Source: Nocardioides sp. L-11A | GTDB lineage: Bacteria > Actinomycetota > Actinomycetes > Propionibacteriales > Nocardioidaceae | DNA: 64,000 nucleotides | Assembly: GCA_029961745.1 (NCBI GenBank) | Contig: CP124680.1 | Coordinates: forward strand, 124,001-188,000 | Direction of reading: 5' to 3' | Shown here: piece after piece, positions 24,775 through 31,839 of the stretch | Layout: each line of letters begins with the position of its first letter | Numbering within the stretch: the first letter of the stretch is position 1 | Made by a program: the position numbers and the translations under genes | The notes under the pieces: generated by a model | The model's database searches: none | What the model was told of the DNA's origin: nothing | Seen by the model: only the letters and a program-made list of their open reading frames with translations

Positions 24775-25395
24775 ATGAACCCGGTCGACATCGCCGAGCC
24801 GCTGCACTCCCGCTGGAGCCCGAGCGTCTTCGACGACCGCCACGTGCTCGACGACGAGCAGCTCACCCGACTGCTGGAGGCGGCCCAGTGGGCGCCCAGT
24901 GCCGGCAACCGGCAGCCCTGGCGCTATCTCGTCGCGGTCCGGGGCAGTGCCACGCACGACGTCCTGGTGCGGCACTTGTCGCGGGGCAACTCGGGCTGGG
25001 TGCCGCGGGCCTCGGTGGTGCTCGTCTCGGTTGCCGTCCTCGCCGAGGAGGGCGAGGAGGCGGGCGACCCGACCATCCCGGCCCACGATGTCGGCCAGGC
25101 CTCCGCCCATCTCACCCTGCAGGCCCGCGCGATGGGCCTGCACGCCCACCAGTTCGCCGGCTTCGACCACGACGGTGTCGCGGCCGCGCTCGGCGTACCG
25201 CCCCACGCGCGGGTGGTCGCGGCGATCGCCGTCGGCCGGCGGGGCGACCCGGCCGACGTACCCGAGCGGGACGCCGAGCGGGACCACCGCATCCGCCGCC
25301 GCCGGCCGCTGGAGGAGACCGCGTTCACCCGCTGGGGCGAGGCCTGGCCGGGGCTGGTGCCGTCGGGCCCGACGGTCGCGCCGCAGGCCGAGTAA
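24775..25395 (+). CDS. Nitroreductase-family flavoprotein
   Basis: This 206-residue protein has the FMN-dependent nitroreductase fold: RWSPSVFDDRHVLDDEQL (14-31), the FMN-binding AAQWAPSAGNRQPWRY, and the C-terminal VAAIAVGRRGDP region before an Arg-rich tail. Family members reduce nitro groups, quinones or other electrophiles with NAD(P)H as dimers. ATG 24775 is chosen because residues before it do not resemble the family. Its TAA stop lies within the left arm of a large intergenic repeat (25391-25560). Confidence 0.82.
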   Translation: MNPVDIAEPLHSRWSPSVFDDRHVLDDEQLTRLLEAAQWAPSAGNRQPWRYLVAVRGSATHDVLVRHLSRGNSGWVPRASVVLVSVAVLAEEGEEAGDPTIPAHDVGQASAHLTLQARAMGLHAHQFAGFDHDGVAAALGVPPHARVVAAIAVGRRGDPADVPERDAERDHRIRRRRPLEETAFTRWGEAWPGLVPSGPTVAPQAE

Positions 25396-25560
25396 CACGC
25401 CGTCCGCGGCAGTAACACGCCGTCCGCGGCAGTAACACGCCGTCCGCGGCAGCAACACGCCGTCCGCGGCAGCAACACGCCGTTCACGTCGCGACACGCC
25501 GTCTGCTCGCCCAGCGATCTGCTGACAACGGTGGGGTAGTCGGGTGGACGGCGTGTTACT
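25391..25560. repeat. Inverted-repeat element A1 with internal 20-bp tandem repeats
   Basis: The outer arms AGTAACACGCCGTCC (25391-25405) and GGACGGCGTGTTACT (25546-25560) are perfectly complementary. Inside, a 20-bp unit (TAACACGCCGTCCGCGGCAG) is repeated head to tail from 25393: three exact copies, one copy with a single change (CAACACG), and a fifth that diverges at its end. The region near the right arm is clearly related to another element at 45053-45140, sharing the ACGTCGCGAC, GCTGACAAC and GGGTGGACGGCGTGTTAC blocks. The element begins at the stop codon of the preceding gene in both places. Confidence 0.85.
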
Positions 25561-25578
25561 AGGCGTGGTCGGCACCGG

Positions 25579-25639
25579 CATGACCTCACAGGTCATGGCC
25601 CACTGACCCTCGGCGGGGCGAGGGTTCGGGTACGAACCC
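25579..25639. promoter_or_regulatory. Two palindromes upstream of the membrane protein/peroxidase pair
   Basis: CATGACCT-CAC-AGGTCATG (25579-25597) and GGGTTCG-GGTA-CGAACCC (25622-25639) are both perfect inverted repeats and lie just before the ribosome-binding site GAGGAGG (25643-25649). The second is well placed to be an operator over the start of the transcript. No adjacent regulator gene is visible, so the binding protein is unknown. Confidence 0.5.
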
Positions 25640-25655
25640 ACCGAGGAGGATCACC

Positions 25656-26078
25656 ATGACCACCACGCTCACCCGCCCGGACCACCCCGCCGCCCGCTCC
25701 GCCCTCGCGTCCCGCCGCTTCTGGTTCGGGGCCGACGCCGTGGTCACCGGCACCAACGGCCTCGTCTACCTCGCGGCCGCCGGCGCACTCGTCGACCTGC
25801 TCGGTGGCGACGCCGGCACCTGGCGCGCCGTCGGCGCCTTCCTGCTGGTCTACGCCGCCGGCGTCGCCCTCTACGCGCGGTCCCCGCGCTCGGCGCGCGC
25901 AGGATGGGCGATCGTGGTCGCCAACACCCTGTGGGTGGTCGCCTCCCTCGACGTGGCGGTCACCGGGGCGCTCGACCTCGACCCGGTCGGTCGCGGCTGG
26001 GTCGTCGCCCAGGCGGTCGTCGTGGCCTCGTTCGTCCTCCTGCAGGCCCGGGTGCTGCGTGCCAGACTGCAGGCATGA
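25656..26078 (+). CDS. Small four-helix membrane protein
   Basis: This 140-residue protein has four predicted membrane helices (about 25-45, 55-75, 85-105 and 115-132) and a short polar N-terminus. It ends in a basic tail (RVLRARLQA). It is not recognised beyond a general resemblance to small actinobacterial integral membrane proteins. A strong GAGGAGG site precedes the ATG. It overlaps the glutathione peroxidase gene by ATGA, so the two are translationally coupled. This suggests a role in membrane oxidative defence, but only by association. Confidence 0.75.
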   Translation: MTTTLTRPDHPAARSALASRRFWFGADAVVTGTNGLVYLAAAGALVDLLGGDAGTWRAVGAFLLVYAAGVALYARSPRSARAGWAIVVANTLWVVASLDVAVTGALDLDPVGRGWVVAQAVVVASFVLLQARVLRARLQA

Positions 26079-26554
26079 CGTCCCTCCACGACTTCAAGGC
26101 CACCGCGATCGACGGCCGGGAGATCGACCTGTCGTCGTACGACGGCTCGGTCGTCCTGGTCGTCAACACGGCTTCCAAGTGCGGCTTCACGCCGCAGTAC
26201 CAGGGCCTGCAGGAGCTGTACGACACCTACGGCGAGCGCGGCTTCACCGTGCTGGGCTTCCCCTGCGACCAGTTCGCCCACCAGGAGCCCGGCACCGACG
26301 ACGAGATCGCCGCCTTCTGCGAGCGCAACTACGGCGTCTCGTTCCCGATGTTCGCCAAGGTCGACGTCAACGGCAAGGAGGCGCACCCGCTCTACCAGTG
26401 GCTGAAGAAGGAGCAGGGCGGGCTGATCGGCGGCGCCATCAAGTGGAACTTCACGAAGTTCCTGCTGGGCCGTGACGGGCAGGTGCTCGACCGCTACGCC
26501 CCCACGACCGAGCCCGCCAAGATGTCCGGCGACATCGAGAAGGCTCTCGGCTGA
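26075..26554 (+). CDS. Glutathione peroxidase-family thiol peroxidase
   Basis: This 159-residue protein has a complete thioredoxin-like peroxidase core: NTASKCGFTPQY with the peroxidatic Cys36 (Cys, not selenocysteine), GFPCDQF with the Gln of the catalytic triad, and WNFTKFL with the Trp. It reduces hydrogen peroxide or lipid hydroperoxides. Bacterial Cys-type members generally use thioredoxin rather than glutathione, and actinobacteria make mycothiol, so the electron donor is probably thioredoxin or a mycothiol system. ATG 26075 overlaps the upstream membrane-protein stop. Confidence 0.92.
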   Translation: MTSLHDFKATAIDGREIDLSSYDGSVVLVVNTASKCGFTPQYQGLQELYDTYGERGFTVLGFPCDQFAHQEPGTDDEIAAFCERNYGVSFPMFAKVDVNGKEAHPLYQWLKKEQGGLIGGAIKWNFTKFLLGRDGQVLDRYAPTTEPAKMSGDIEKALG

Positions 26555-26564
26555 CTCCCTGGGT

Positions 26565-26658
26565 GCGGTTTCGTCACGGTATGTAGGCCAGCTGTCACTT
26601 CTGTAGCGGAGCTCCGCTACAGAAGTGGCGGTCCACCTACATACCGTGATGAAGCCGC
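26565..26658. repeat. Inverted-repeat element B1 (nested palindromes)
   Basis: The outer arms of 23 bp (26565-26587 and 26636-26658) pair with two mismatches and contain TCACGGTATGTAG/CTACATACCGTGA. Nested inside is a perfect 32-base palindrome (26596-26627) with arms CACTTCTGTAGCGGAG/CTCCGCTACAGAAGTG. The same arrangement occurs at 41071-41164. It lies in the gap between the convergent peroxidase and MmpL genes. Confidence 0.88.
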
Positions 26659-26687
26659 GCCGGCCAACCGCCCGCGCCATCCCCGGA

Positions 26688-26759
26688 AGCCACCGACCCG
26701 GCGCGTTCAAACGCGCCGGGTCGGTGGCTGTGGGATGTTCAGATGCGACGGGTCGGTCA
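26688..26759. repeat. Palindromic element C1
   Basis: A perfect inverted repeat with 20-bp arms (26688-26707 and 26710-26729) and a 2-base centre contains GACCCGGCGCGTT/AACGCGCCGGGTC. Next to it (about 26738-26759) is a related half-site which, read on the minus strand, is GACCGACCCGTCGCATCTGA. The same two parts, in the opposite orientation, occur at 49638-49704. The element extends to the stop codon of the leftward MmpL gene and may also act as its terminator. Confidence 0.85.
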
Positions 26760-29051
26760 GACGCCGGCCAGCTGCTTGTCCTCGTCCAGGTCGCCGCCGA
26801 TGTGGACCGGAGCGGAGTCGCGCTCGAGCGACTCGCCCTCGACGTCGACGTTCGGCAGGATCCGGTCCAGCCAGGCGGGCAGCCACCAGGCCTTGTCGCC
26901 GAGCAGGTAGAGCACCGACGGGATGAGCACCATCCGGACGATGAAGGCGTCGAAGACGATCGACGCCGCCAGCGCGAAGCCCATCGACTTGACCACCGCG
27001 TCGTCCTCCAGGATGAAGCCCGAGAACACCGCGATCATGATCGAGGCGGCCGCGGTGACCACCCGGGCGCTGTTGCGGAAGCCGTCGACGACCGCCTCGT
27101 GCATGGGCAGCCCGTGCACGTGGGCCTCCCGCATCCGGGTGACCAGGAAGACCTGGTAGTCCATCGCGAGGCCGAAGACCACGCCGATCAGGAAGATCGG
27201 CATGAAGCTCACGATCGGCTGGCCCTCGAAGATCCCGAACGCGCCCTCCTGGAAGATCGCGACCGTCGCGCCCAGCGTCGCGAGCACCGAGAGCAGGAAG
27301 CCCAGGGTGGCGGTCAGCGGCACCAGGATCGAGCGGAACACCAGCACCAGCAGGACGAACGCGAGGCCGATGACCACGGCGAGGTAGATCGGCAGGGCGC
27401 CGTTGAGCCGGTCCGAGACGTCGGTGGTGATGGCGGTCAGGCCGGTGACGCCGACGACGGTGTCGGTCCGGTCCTCGACCGCGCCCTGGCCGTCGCGCAG
27501 TGCCTCGAGCAGGTCGAGGGTCTCCGGCTCGTCCGGTCCGGACGACGGGACGATCTGGATCATCGCGCCGGTGCCGGTCCCCGTCGGGACGCCGTTCGCG
27601 TCCAACTCGGCGTTGGTCGCGACCAGGTCGGCGCTCTCGACGTCGTCCTGGCCCGCCGCCCAGGCGACCACCTCGTCGAAGGCGGCCTGCCGGCTGTCGT
27701 CGTTCGCGATGCCACGGCCGTCGACGACGACCAGCAGCGGGCCCTCACGGCCGGGGCCGAAGGCCTCGGTCATCAGGTCCGACGCCTGGCGCTGCGTGGT
27801 GTCGGTCGGGGCGGTGCTGTCGGTCGGGAACGCGAGGTACATCTGCGTGATCGGCGCGGCCAGCGCACCCAGCAGGACGACGACGCCGAGCACCCAGGCG
27901 ACCGGCGCCTTGGCGAGCATCCGCGCCCAGCGGACGCCGTTGTTGTGGATCCGGCCGTGCTCGTCGCGCTTCGGGTCGTACTTGCGCACCCGCCCGGCGA
28001 AGGCCTTCGACTTGGTCAGGCCGAGCAGCGCCGGCAGCAGGGTCAGCGCGACCAGCACCGCGATCAGCACGGTGGCCGCGGCCGCGAGACCCATGGCGGT
28101 GAGGAACGGGATCTGGACGACGGCCAGCGCGGAGAGCGCGATGAGCACGGTCAGGCCGGCGAAGACGACCGCCGAGCCCGCCGTACCGACGGCGATGCCG
28201 GCGGCGTGCGCCCGGTCGGCGGTGTGGTGCAGCTCGGTGCGGTAGCGGGCCAGGATGAACAGCGTGTAGTCGATGCCGACCGCGAGGCCGATCATCGTGG
28301 CCAGCATCGGGGTGCTGGAGCCGATGTCCATCACCGCGGTCATCGCGGTGATGCCGACCATGCCGAGGCCGACACCGAAGACCGCGTTGAGCAGCGGCAT
28401 GCCGGCGGCCATCAGCGAGCCGAAGGTGAGCACGAGGACGATCAGCGCGATGCCGAGACCGATCAGCTCGGCAGTGCCGCCGGGCGGTGCCATCACGGCC
28501 ATGCCGGGACCGTTGGCCTCGGCGATCAGACCGGTCTCCTCGGTCGTGTCGGTCAACAGCTCCTCGAGTTCGTCGACCGACGTGGTCTTCAGGTCGGCGG
28601 GGGAGTCGACGTCCCACTCGAACGTCATCGTGCCGATCCGGCCGTCGTCGGAGAGGGTCGCGAACGCCGCGGGCATGCCCTCGGGCGCCGCGGCCGGGGC
28701 GACGAGGCCCGGGTTCTCGGTGCCGGTCTGCGGCAGCGACGGGACCTTCTCGATCAGTTGCTGGACCGCCGCCTGGTAGCGCGGCTCCTCGAGGGTGTGG
28801 CCCTCGGGTGCCGCGAGCACGACGTTGACGGAGGCGTCGTCGAAGGCGTCCCCGGACTGCGGGAACAGCTCCTGCTGGATGTCGGCCGCCTTCTCCGACG
28901 GGATGCCCGGGATGGAGAAGGAGTCGGACATCGGCTTGGAGAAGGCAGCGGCGAGACTGCCGACGACGACCGCGAGCAGCAGCCATCCGGCGATGAAGAA
29001 CGGCCACCGCCGGTAGGCGGTCGAGCCGATGCGGTAGAGCAGGCGGGCCAT
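26757..29051 (-). CDS. MmpL-family RND transporter
   Basis: This 764-residue protein has the two-repeat MmpL topology: an N-terminal helix (about 17-37), a large external domain, a helix block with GLAVGIDYTLFILARYRTEL, a second external domain (about 380-525), and a second helix block with GLAMDYQVFLVTRMREAHVH. The start at 29051 is preferred over an upstream ATG because MARLLYRIGSTAYRR leads directly into the first helix, as in the other MmpL. It lies 106 bases downstream of a TetR gene in the same direction, which probably represses it. The likely cargo is a hydrophobic compound or lipid; no more precise cargo can be given. Confidence 0.88.
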   Translation of the reverse strand: MARLLYRIGSTAYRRWPFFIAGWLLLAVVVGSLAAAFSKPMSDSFSIPGIPSEKAADIQQELFPQSGDAFDDASVNVVLAAPEGHTLEEPRYQAAVQQLIEKVPSLPQTGTENPGLVAPAAAPEGMPAAFATLSDDGRIGTMTFEWDVDSPADLKTTSVDELEELLTDTTEETGLIAEANGPGMAVMAPPGGTAELIGLGIALIVLVLTFGSLMAAGMPLLNAVFGVGLGMVGITAMTAVMDIGSSTPMLATMIGLAVGIDYTLFILARYRTELHHTADRAHAAGIAVGTAGSAVVFAGLTVLIALSALAVVQIPFLTAMGLAAAATVLIAVLVALTLLPALLGLTKSKAFAGRVRKYDPKRDEHGRIHNNGVRWARMLAKAPVAWVLGVVVLLGALAAPITQMYLAFPTDSTAPTDTTQRQASDLMTEAFGPGREGPLLVVVDGRGIANDDSRQAAFDEVVAWAAGQDDVESADLVATNAELDANGVPTGTGTGAMIQIVPSSGPDEPETLDLLEALRDGQGAVEDRTDTVVGVTGLTAITTDVSDRLNGALPIYLAVVIGLAFVLLVLVFRSILVPLTATLGFLLSVLATLGATVAIFQEGAFGIFEGQPIVSFMPIFLIGVVFGLAMDYQVFLVTRMREAHVHGLPMHEAVVDGFRNSARVVTAAASIMIAVFSGFILEDDAVVKSMGFALAASIVFDAFIVRMVLIPSVLYLLGDKAWWLPAWLDRILPNVDVEGESLERDSAPVHIGGDLDEDKQLAGV

Positions 29052-29157
29052 GTCAGGTCTCCTGGTGGGATGGACTGCGACCGGGGTCTCCGGCACAGGT
29101 CAGGGGTGGGGAAGGGTGCTGCGGGTGGAGCGGAGGGTGGAGCCGAGGGTGGGACGG

Positions 29158-29757
29158 TCAGGCGAGAGCGCTGCGGGCGTCGGCGATCGCGGCGTCGAAG
29201 TGCTCGGTGAAGGTCCGGTCCGGGTCCGCGGCGACCCGGTCCAGGGCGTTGTCGAAGAAGGTGAGCAGCAGCTTCAGCAGCAGCCGGGACTGCTGCGGCG
29301 GGAAGTCGTCCCCCTCGCGCTGGCGCACGCACTCGACGAAGCCGGTGGCGGCCTCCTCGAGGCGAGCATGGACGAGAGCCACGAGCCGGTGGTCGGTGAC
29401 CACGGCCTCACGGAGCAGCGCGATCTGCCGCTCGTCGCCGCGGTCGCGGACCGCTTCGTGCGCGAGCACGATCAGGTCCTCGAAGAGCCGCCCGGTCGGG
29501 CCGCCCGCGACGAAGGCGTCCACCTTCGTCTGGTCCACCTCGATGCCGGGCCCGAGGACGACATCGGCCTTGCCGTCGAAGTAGTTGAACACGGTCCGGC
29601 GGGAGACGTCGGCCGCTCCGGCGAGGTCGTCGATCGTCCAGCCGTCGAAGCCCTTGTCGAGCGTCAGCTGCAGCCCGCACTGCTGGAGCCGGAGCGCGGT
29701 CTGGATGCGCTTCGCCTCGCGGCGGTTGGGTGTGCACAGCTCGGGCATGGAGTGCAT
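29158..29757 (-). CDS. TetR/AcrR-family regulator, upstream of MmpL
   Basis: This 199-residue protein has an N-terminal TetR helix-turn-helix, WTIDDLAGAADVSRRTVFNYF (about 40-60), followed by a helical ligand-binding domain. The cytosolic, Leu/Ala-rich C-terminal part is diverged, as is usual. Two in-frame ATG codons (29757 and 29748) are possible; the first lies within a TTGCAC/GTGCAA operator-like repeat. It precedes the MmpL transporter and follows an NmrA-like reductase in the same direction. It probably controls the exporter in response to one of its substrates. Confidence 0.85.
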   Translation of the reverse strand: MHSMPELCTPNRREAKRIQTALRLQQCGLQLTLDKGFDGWTIDDLAGAADVSRRTVFNYFDGKADVVLGPGIEVDQTKVDAFVAGGPTGRLFEDLIVLAHEAVRDRGDERQIALLREAVVTDHRLVALVHARLEEAATGFVECVRQREGDDFPPQQSRLLLKLLLTFFDNALDRVAADPDRTFTEHFDAAIADARSALA

Positions 29758-29785
29758 CTTTGCACTTCCGTGGCTACCGGTGCAA
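29752..29785. promoter_or_regulatory. Operator-like repeat at the TetR start
   Basis: TTGCAC (29760-29765) and GTGCAA (29780-29785) form an inverted repeat with a 14-base spacer. A second, shorter repeat, GTGCA-TCTT-TGCAC (29752-29765), overlaps the start codon of the TetR gene. This position fits autoregulation by the TetR protein. The evidence is the symmetry alone. Confidence 0.4.
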
Positions 29786-29799
29786 CTTTGTGACGACCG

Positions 29800-30519
29800 T
29801 CACGCCGCGCGGTGGCGCAGCGCGGACGGCGTCCGGCAGCCGACGATCGCGGGCGCCTCGCGGACCAGCTCCTCGTCGTCGAGGGCCGCGACCATGAACA
29901 GCGCGAAGTCGGTACGCCGGGTCAGGTTGCTCTCCAGGAGCGGGTCGCCGACGTGGCGGGCCCACACCGGCAGTCCCTCGGACGGTCCCTCCTCCAGGTC
30001 GCTGCCCCGGACCAGGGTCCAGCGGGTGTCGCTGGCGAAGATCCGCCGGCCGGCCTCGACCTGGTCGTCGATGTCGGCGAACCGGATCAGCCGGGCGGCG
30101 ACGGTGAGCGTGCGCACCATGACCCGGAACCGCCGGGTGTAGCGGTCGCCGCTGTCGCGCGCGACGTGCCAGCCGCAGGAGAAGACCAGCCGGGCACCGG
30201 ACTCGGCGTGGTCGAGCACCGCCTGGGCGGTGCCGCTCGCGTAGCCGCGCAGGCCGAACGGCACCAGGATCGCGAGCACGCCGTCGCAGCCGGCGACGGC
30301 GCGGGCGATGACCTCCGGGTCGTCGGTGGGCCCGGGCACGATCGTGATCCGGTCGGCCAGATCGGCGAGCTTGCCGACGCTGCGCTCGCGACAGACCGCG
30401 ACCACGTCGTACCCGCGTTCGAGGCAGTGGGAGATCAGGTAGCGGCCCAGCTTGCCGGAGCCGCCGACGATGCACACGCGCCGTCCGGCGGCGCCCTCCT
30501 GATGATCAGCCTTACGCAT
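29800..30519 (-). CDS. NmrA-like NAD(P)-binding reductase
   Basis: This 239-residue protein has an atypical short-chain-dehydrogenase fold. The dinucleotide loop VCIVGGSGKLGRYL (about 15-28) is followed by YDVVAVCRERSVGKL, which contains a basic residue suited to NADPH. The later part has VFSCGWHVARD and RWTLVRGSDL, patterns seen in NmrA-like NAD(P)H sensors and reductases. There is no clear YxxxK pair. ATG 30519 is preferred, because the upstream in-frame sequence overlaps the divergent TetR gene and its operators. The start codon itself lies inside a palindromic operator, so the divergent TetR probably represses it. Confidence 0.75.
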   Translation of the reverse strand: MRKADHQEGAAGRRVCIVGGSGKLGRYLISHCLERGYDVVAVCRERSVGKLADLADRITIVPGPTDDPEVIARAVAGCDGVLAILVPFGLRGYASGTAQAVLDHAESGARLVFSCGWHVARDSGDRYTRRFRVMVRTLTVAARLIRFADIDDQVEAGRRIFASDTRWTLVRGSDLEEGPSEGLPVWARHVGDPLLESNLTRRTDFALFMVAALDDEELVREAPAIVGCRTPSALRHRAA

Positions 30520-30555
30520 GTAAGGAGGGTAACCGGCTGCCTTACGGCTGTAAAG
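30510..30555. promoter_or_regulatory. Two CCTTAC-N4-GTAARG operators between divergent genes
   Basis: CCTTAC-GCAT-GTAAGG (30510-30525) is perfect, and CCTTAC-GGCT-GTAAAG (30540-30555) has one mismatch. Their starts are 30 bases apart, about three helical turns. The first covers the start codon of the leftward reductase, and the second lies 8 bases before the TetR start. This is a typical layout for a TetR dimer that represses both itself and the divergent gene. Confidence 0.75.
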
Positions 30556-30562
30556 TGCCGCC

Positions 30563-31228
30563 ATGGCCGGCCCCCGCGTCCCCCTCACGCCCGAGCGGAT
30601 CCTCGGGGCGGCCGTCGCCGTCGCGGACCGCAGCGGTCTGGGCGCGGTGAGCATGCGCAACGTGGGCAAGGAGCTCGGCGTCGAGGCGATGTCGCTCTAC
30701 CACCACATCGCCAACAAGGAGGCGCTGCTCGACGCCCTCGTCGACTGGGTGTTCGGCGGGATCGACCTGCCGGGGCCCGGCGAGCCGTGGCGCCCGGCCA
30801 TGCGTCGCCGGGCTGCCTCCGCGCGCGACCGGCTGGCCGCGCATCCGTGGGCCGTGGGCCTGATCGAGTCCCGTCGTACGCCGGGGCCGGCGCTGCTGCG
30901 CCACCACGACGCCGTGCTCGGCAGCCTGCGCGCGGGCGGCTTCGGTGTCGCGGACGCCGCGCACGCGTTCTCGGTGATCGACGCCTACGTCTACGGCTTC
31001 GTGGTGACCGAGGTGAACCTGCCGTTCGACTCCCAGGAGGGTGTCGAGGACGTGGCGACCGGGATGATGGCCGACCTCGCGGAGGGTGCGTACCCGCACC
31101 TCACCGAGCTGATCGTGGAGCACGCCCTCCGTCCGGGCTACGACTACCGCGAGGAGTTCGCCTTCGGGCTCGACCTGGTCCTCGACGGCCTGGCCCGGCT
31201 GGTGGAGGGCGACGGACCGGCGGTTTGA
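30563..31228 (+). CDS. TetR-family regulator (TetR_C_1 type), divergent from the reductase
   Basis: This 221-residue protein has the helix-turn-helix MRNVGKELGVEAMSLYHHIANKEALLD (split over residues 31-57) and a C-terminal domain resembling the tetracycline-repressor group (FGVADAAHAFSVIDAYVYGF). The SLYHHI recognition helix is of the TetR(D)/ActR kind. There is essentially no leader between the second operator copy and the ATG. It should bind the two CCTTAC-N4-GTAARG sites and repress the NmrA-like reductase gene and itself. Confidence 0.87.
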   Translation: MAGPRVPLTPERILGAAVAVADRSGLGAVSMRNVGKELGVEAMSLYHHIANKEALLDALVDWVFGGIDLPGPGEPWRPAMRRRAASARDRLAAHPWAVGLIESRRTPGPALLRHHDAVLGSLRAGGFGVADAAHAFSVIDAYVYGFVVTEVNLPFDSQEGVEDVATGMMADLAEGAYPHLTELIVEHALRPGYDYREEFAFGLDLVLDGLARLVEGDGPAV

Positions 31229-31284
31229 CGGAGGGCTCGCCGGATACGATCCAGGACCCGTCCCCGCGTTTCCCCGGAGAGCTC

Positions 31285-31782
31285 GTGACCGTCTTCCTCG
31301 TCCTCGGCATCGCCGGGCTCCTCCTGCTCGCGGTGTCGCTCGTCGCCGGGGACCTCCTCGACGGCGTCCTCGACGCGCTCGAGGCCGACTGGATCTCCTC
31401 GGCGGTCATCGGCGGCTTCGTGTCCGCCTTCGGGTTCGGCGGCGCGGCGTCCGACGGGGCCGGCCTGCCGCTCCCGGTCTCGCTCGCCATCGGCGCGGGC
31501 AGCGGCCTGGTCGTCGGCTGGTTCGCCTGGTGGCTGACCCGGATGCTCAAGGACAGCCCCAGCGACGGCACGGTGTCGATCACCGACAGCGTCGGCCGGG
31601 TCGCCACGGTCGTCACCGACATCCCCGGCGAGGGGTACGGCGTGGTGCGGGTCCTCGTGGGCGGTCACACCCTGCGCCTCAACGCCACCGCCCACCAGCC
31701 CATCGAGGCCGGCACCGAGGTCAACGTCACCGGCGTCCTCTCCCCGACCGCGGTGAGCGTCACCGAGATCTGGCAGCCGTGA
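31285..31782 (+). CDS. NfeD-like membrane protein
   Basis: This 165-residue protein has two or three membrane helices (about 3-21, 38-52 and 66-90) followed by a beta-rich OB-fold domain (about 100-165: SVGRVATVVTDIPGEGYGVV, LRLNATAHQPIEAGTEVNVT). This is the short NfeD type that partners with flotillin-like proteins. The GTG at 31285 gives a start just before the first helix; in-frame sequence upstream overlaps the TetR gene. The flotillin gene begins 57 bases after its stop, as in yqfB-floA-like operons. It probably helps organise membrane microdomains. Confidence 0.75.
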   Translation: MTVFLVLGIAGLLLLAVSLVAGDLLDGVLDALEADWISSAVIGGFVSAFGFGGAASDGAGLPLPVSLAIGAGSGLVVGWFAWWLTRMLKDSPSDGTVSITDSVGRVATVVTDIPGEGYGVVRVLVGGHTLRLNATAHQPIEAGTEVNVTGVLSPTAVSVTEIWQP

Positions 31783-31839
31783 GCGCGGCGCCCACGTCCC
31801 TCCCTCCCCATTCCCCACGGAAGAACGGAAGTCATCGCT

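Noticed and set aside
25391..25492. Head-to-tail 20-bp repeats that could suggest a CRISPR array
   Set aside because: The units are contiguous with no unique spacers, and no cas genes are near. They are part of inverted-repeat element A1.
26075..26554. Possible selenocysteine in the glutathione peroxidase
   Set aside because: The peroxidatic position is a normal TGC cysteine codon (Cys36), with no in-frame TGA.
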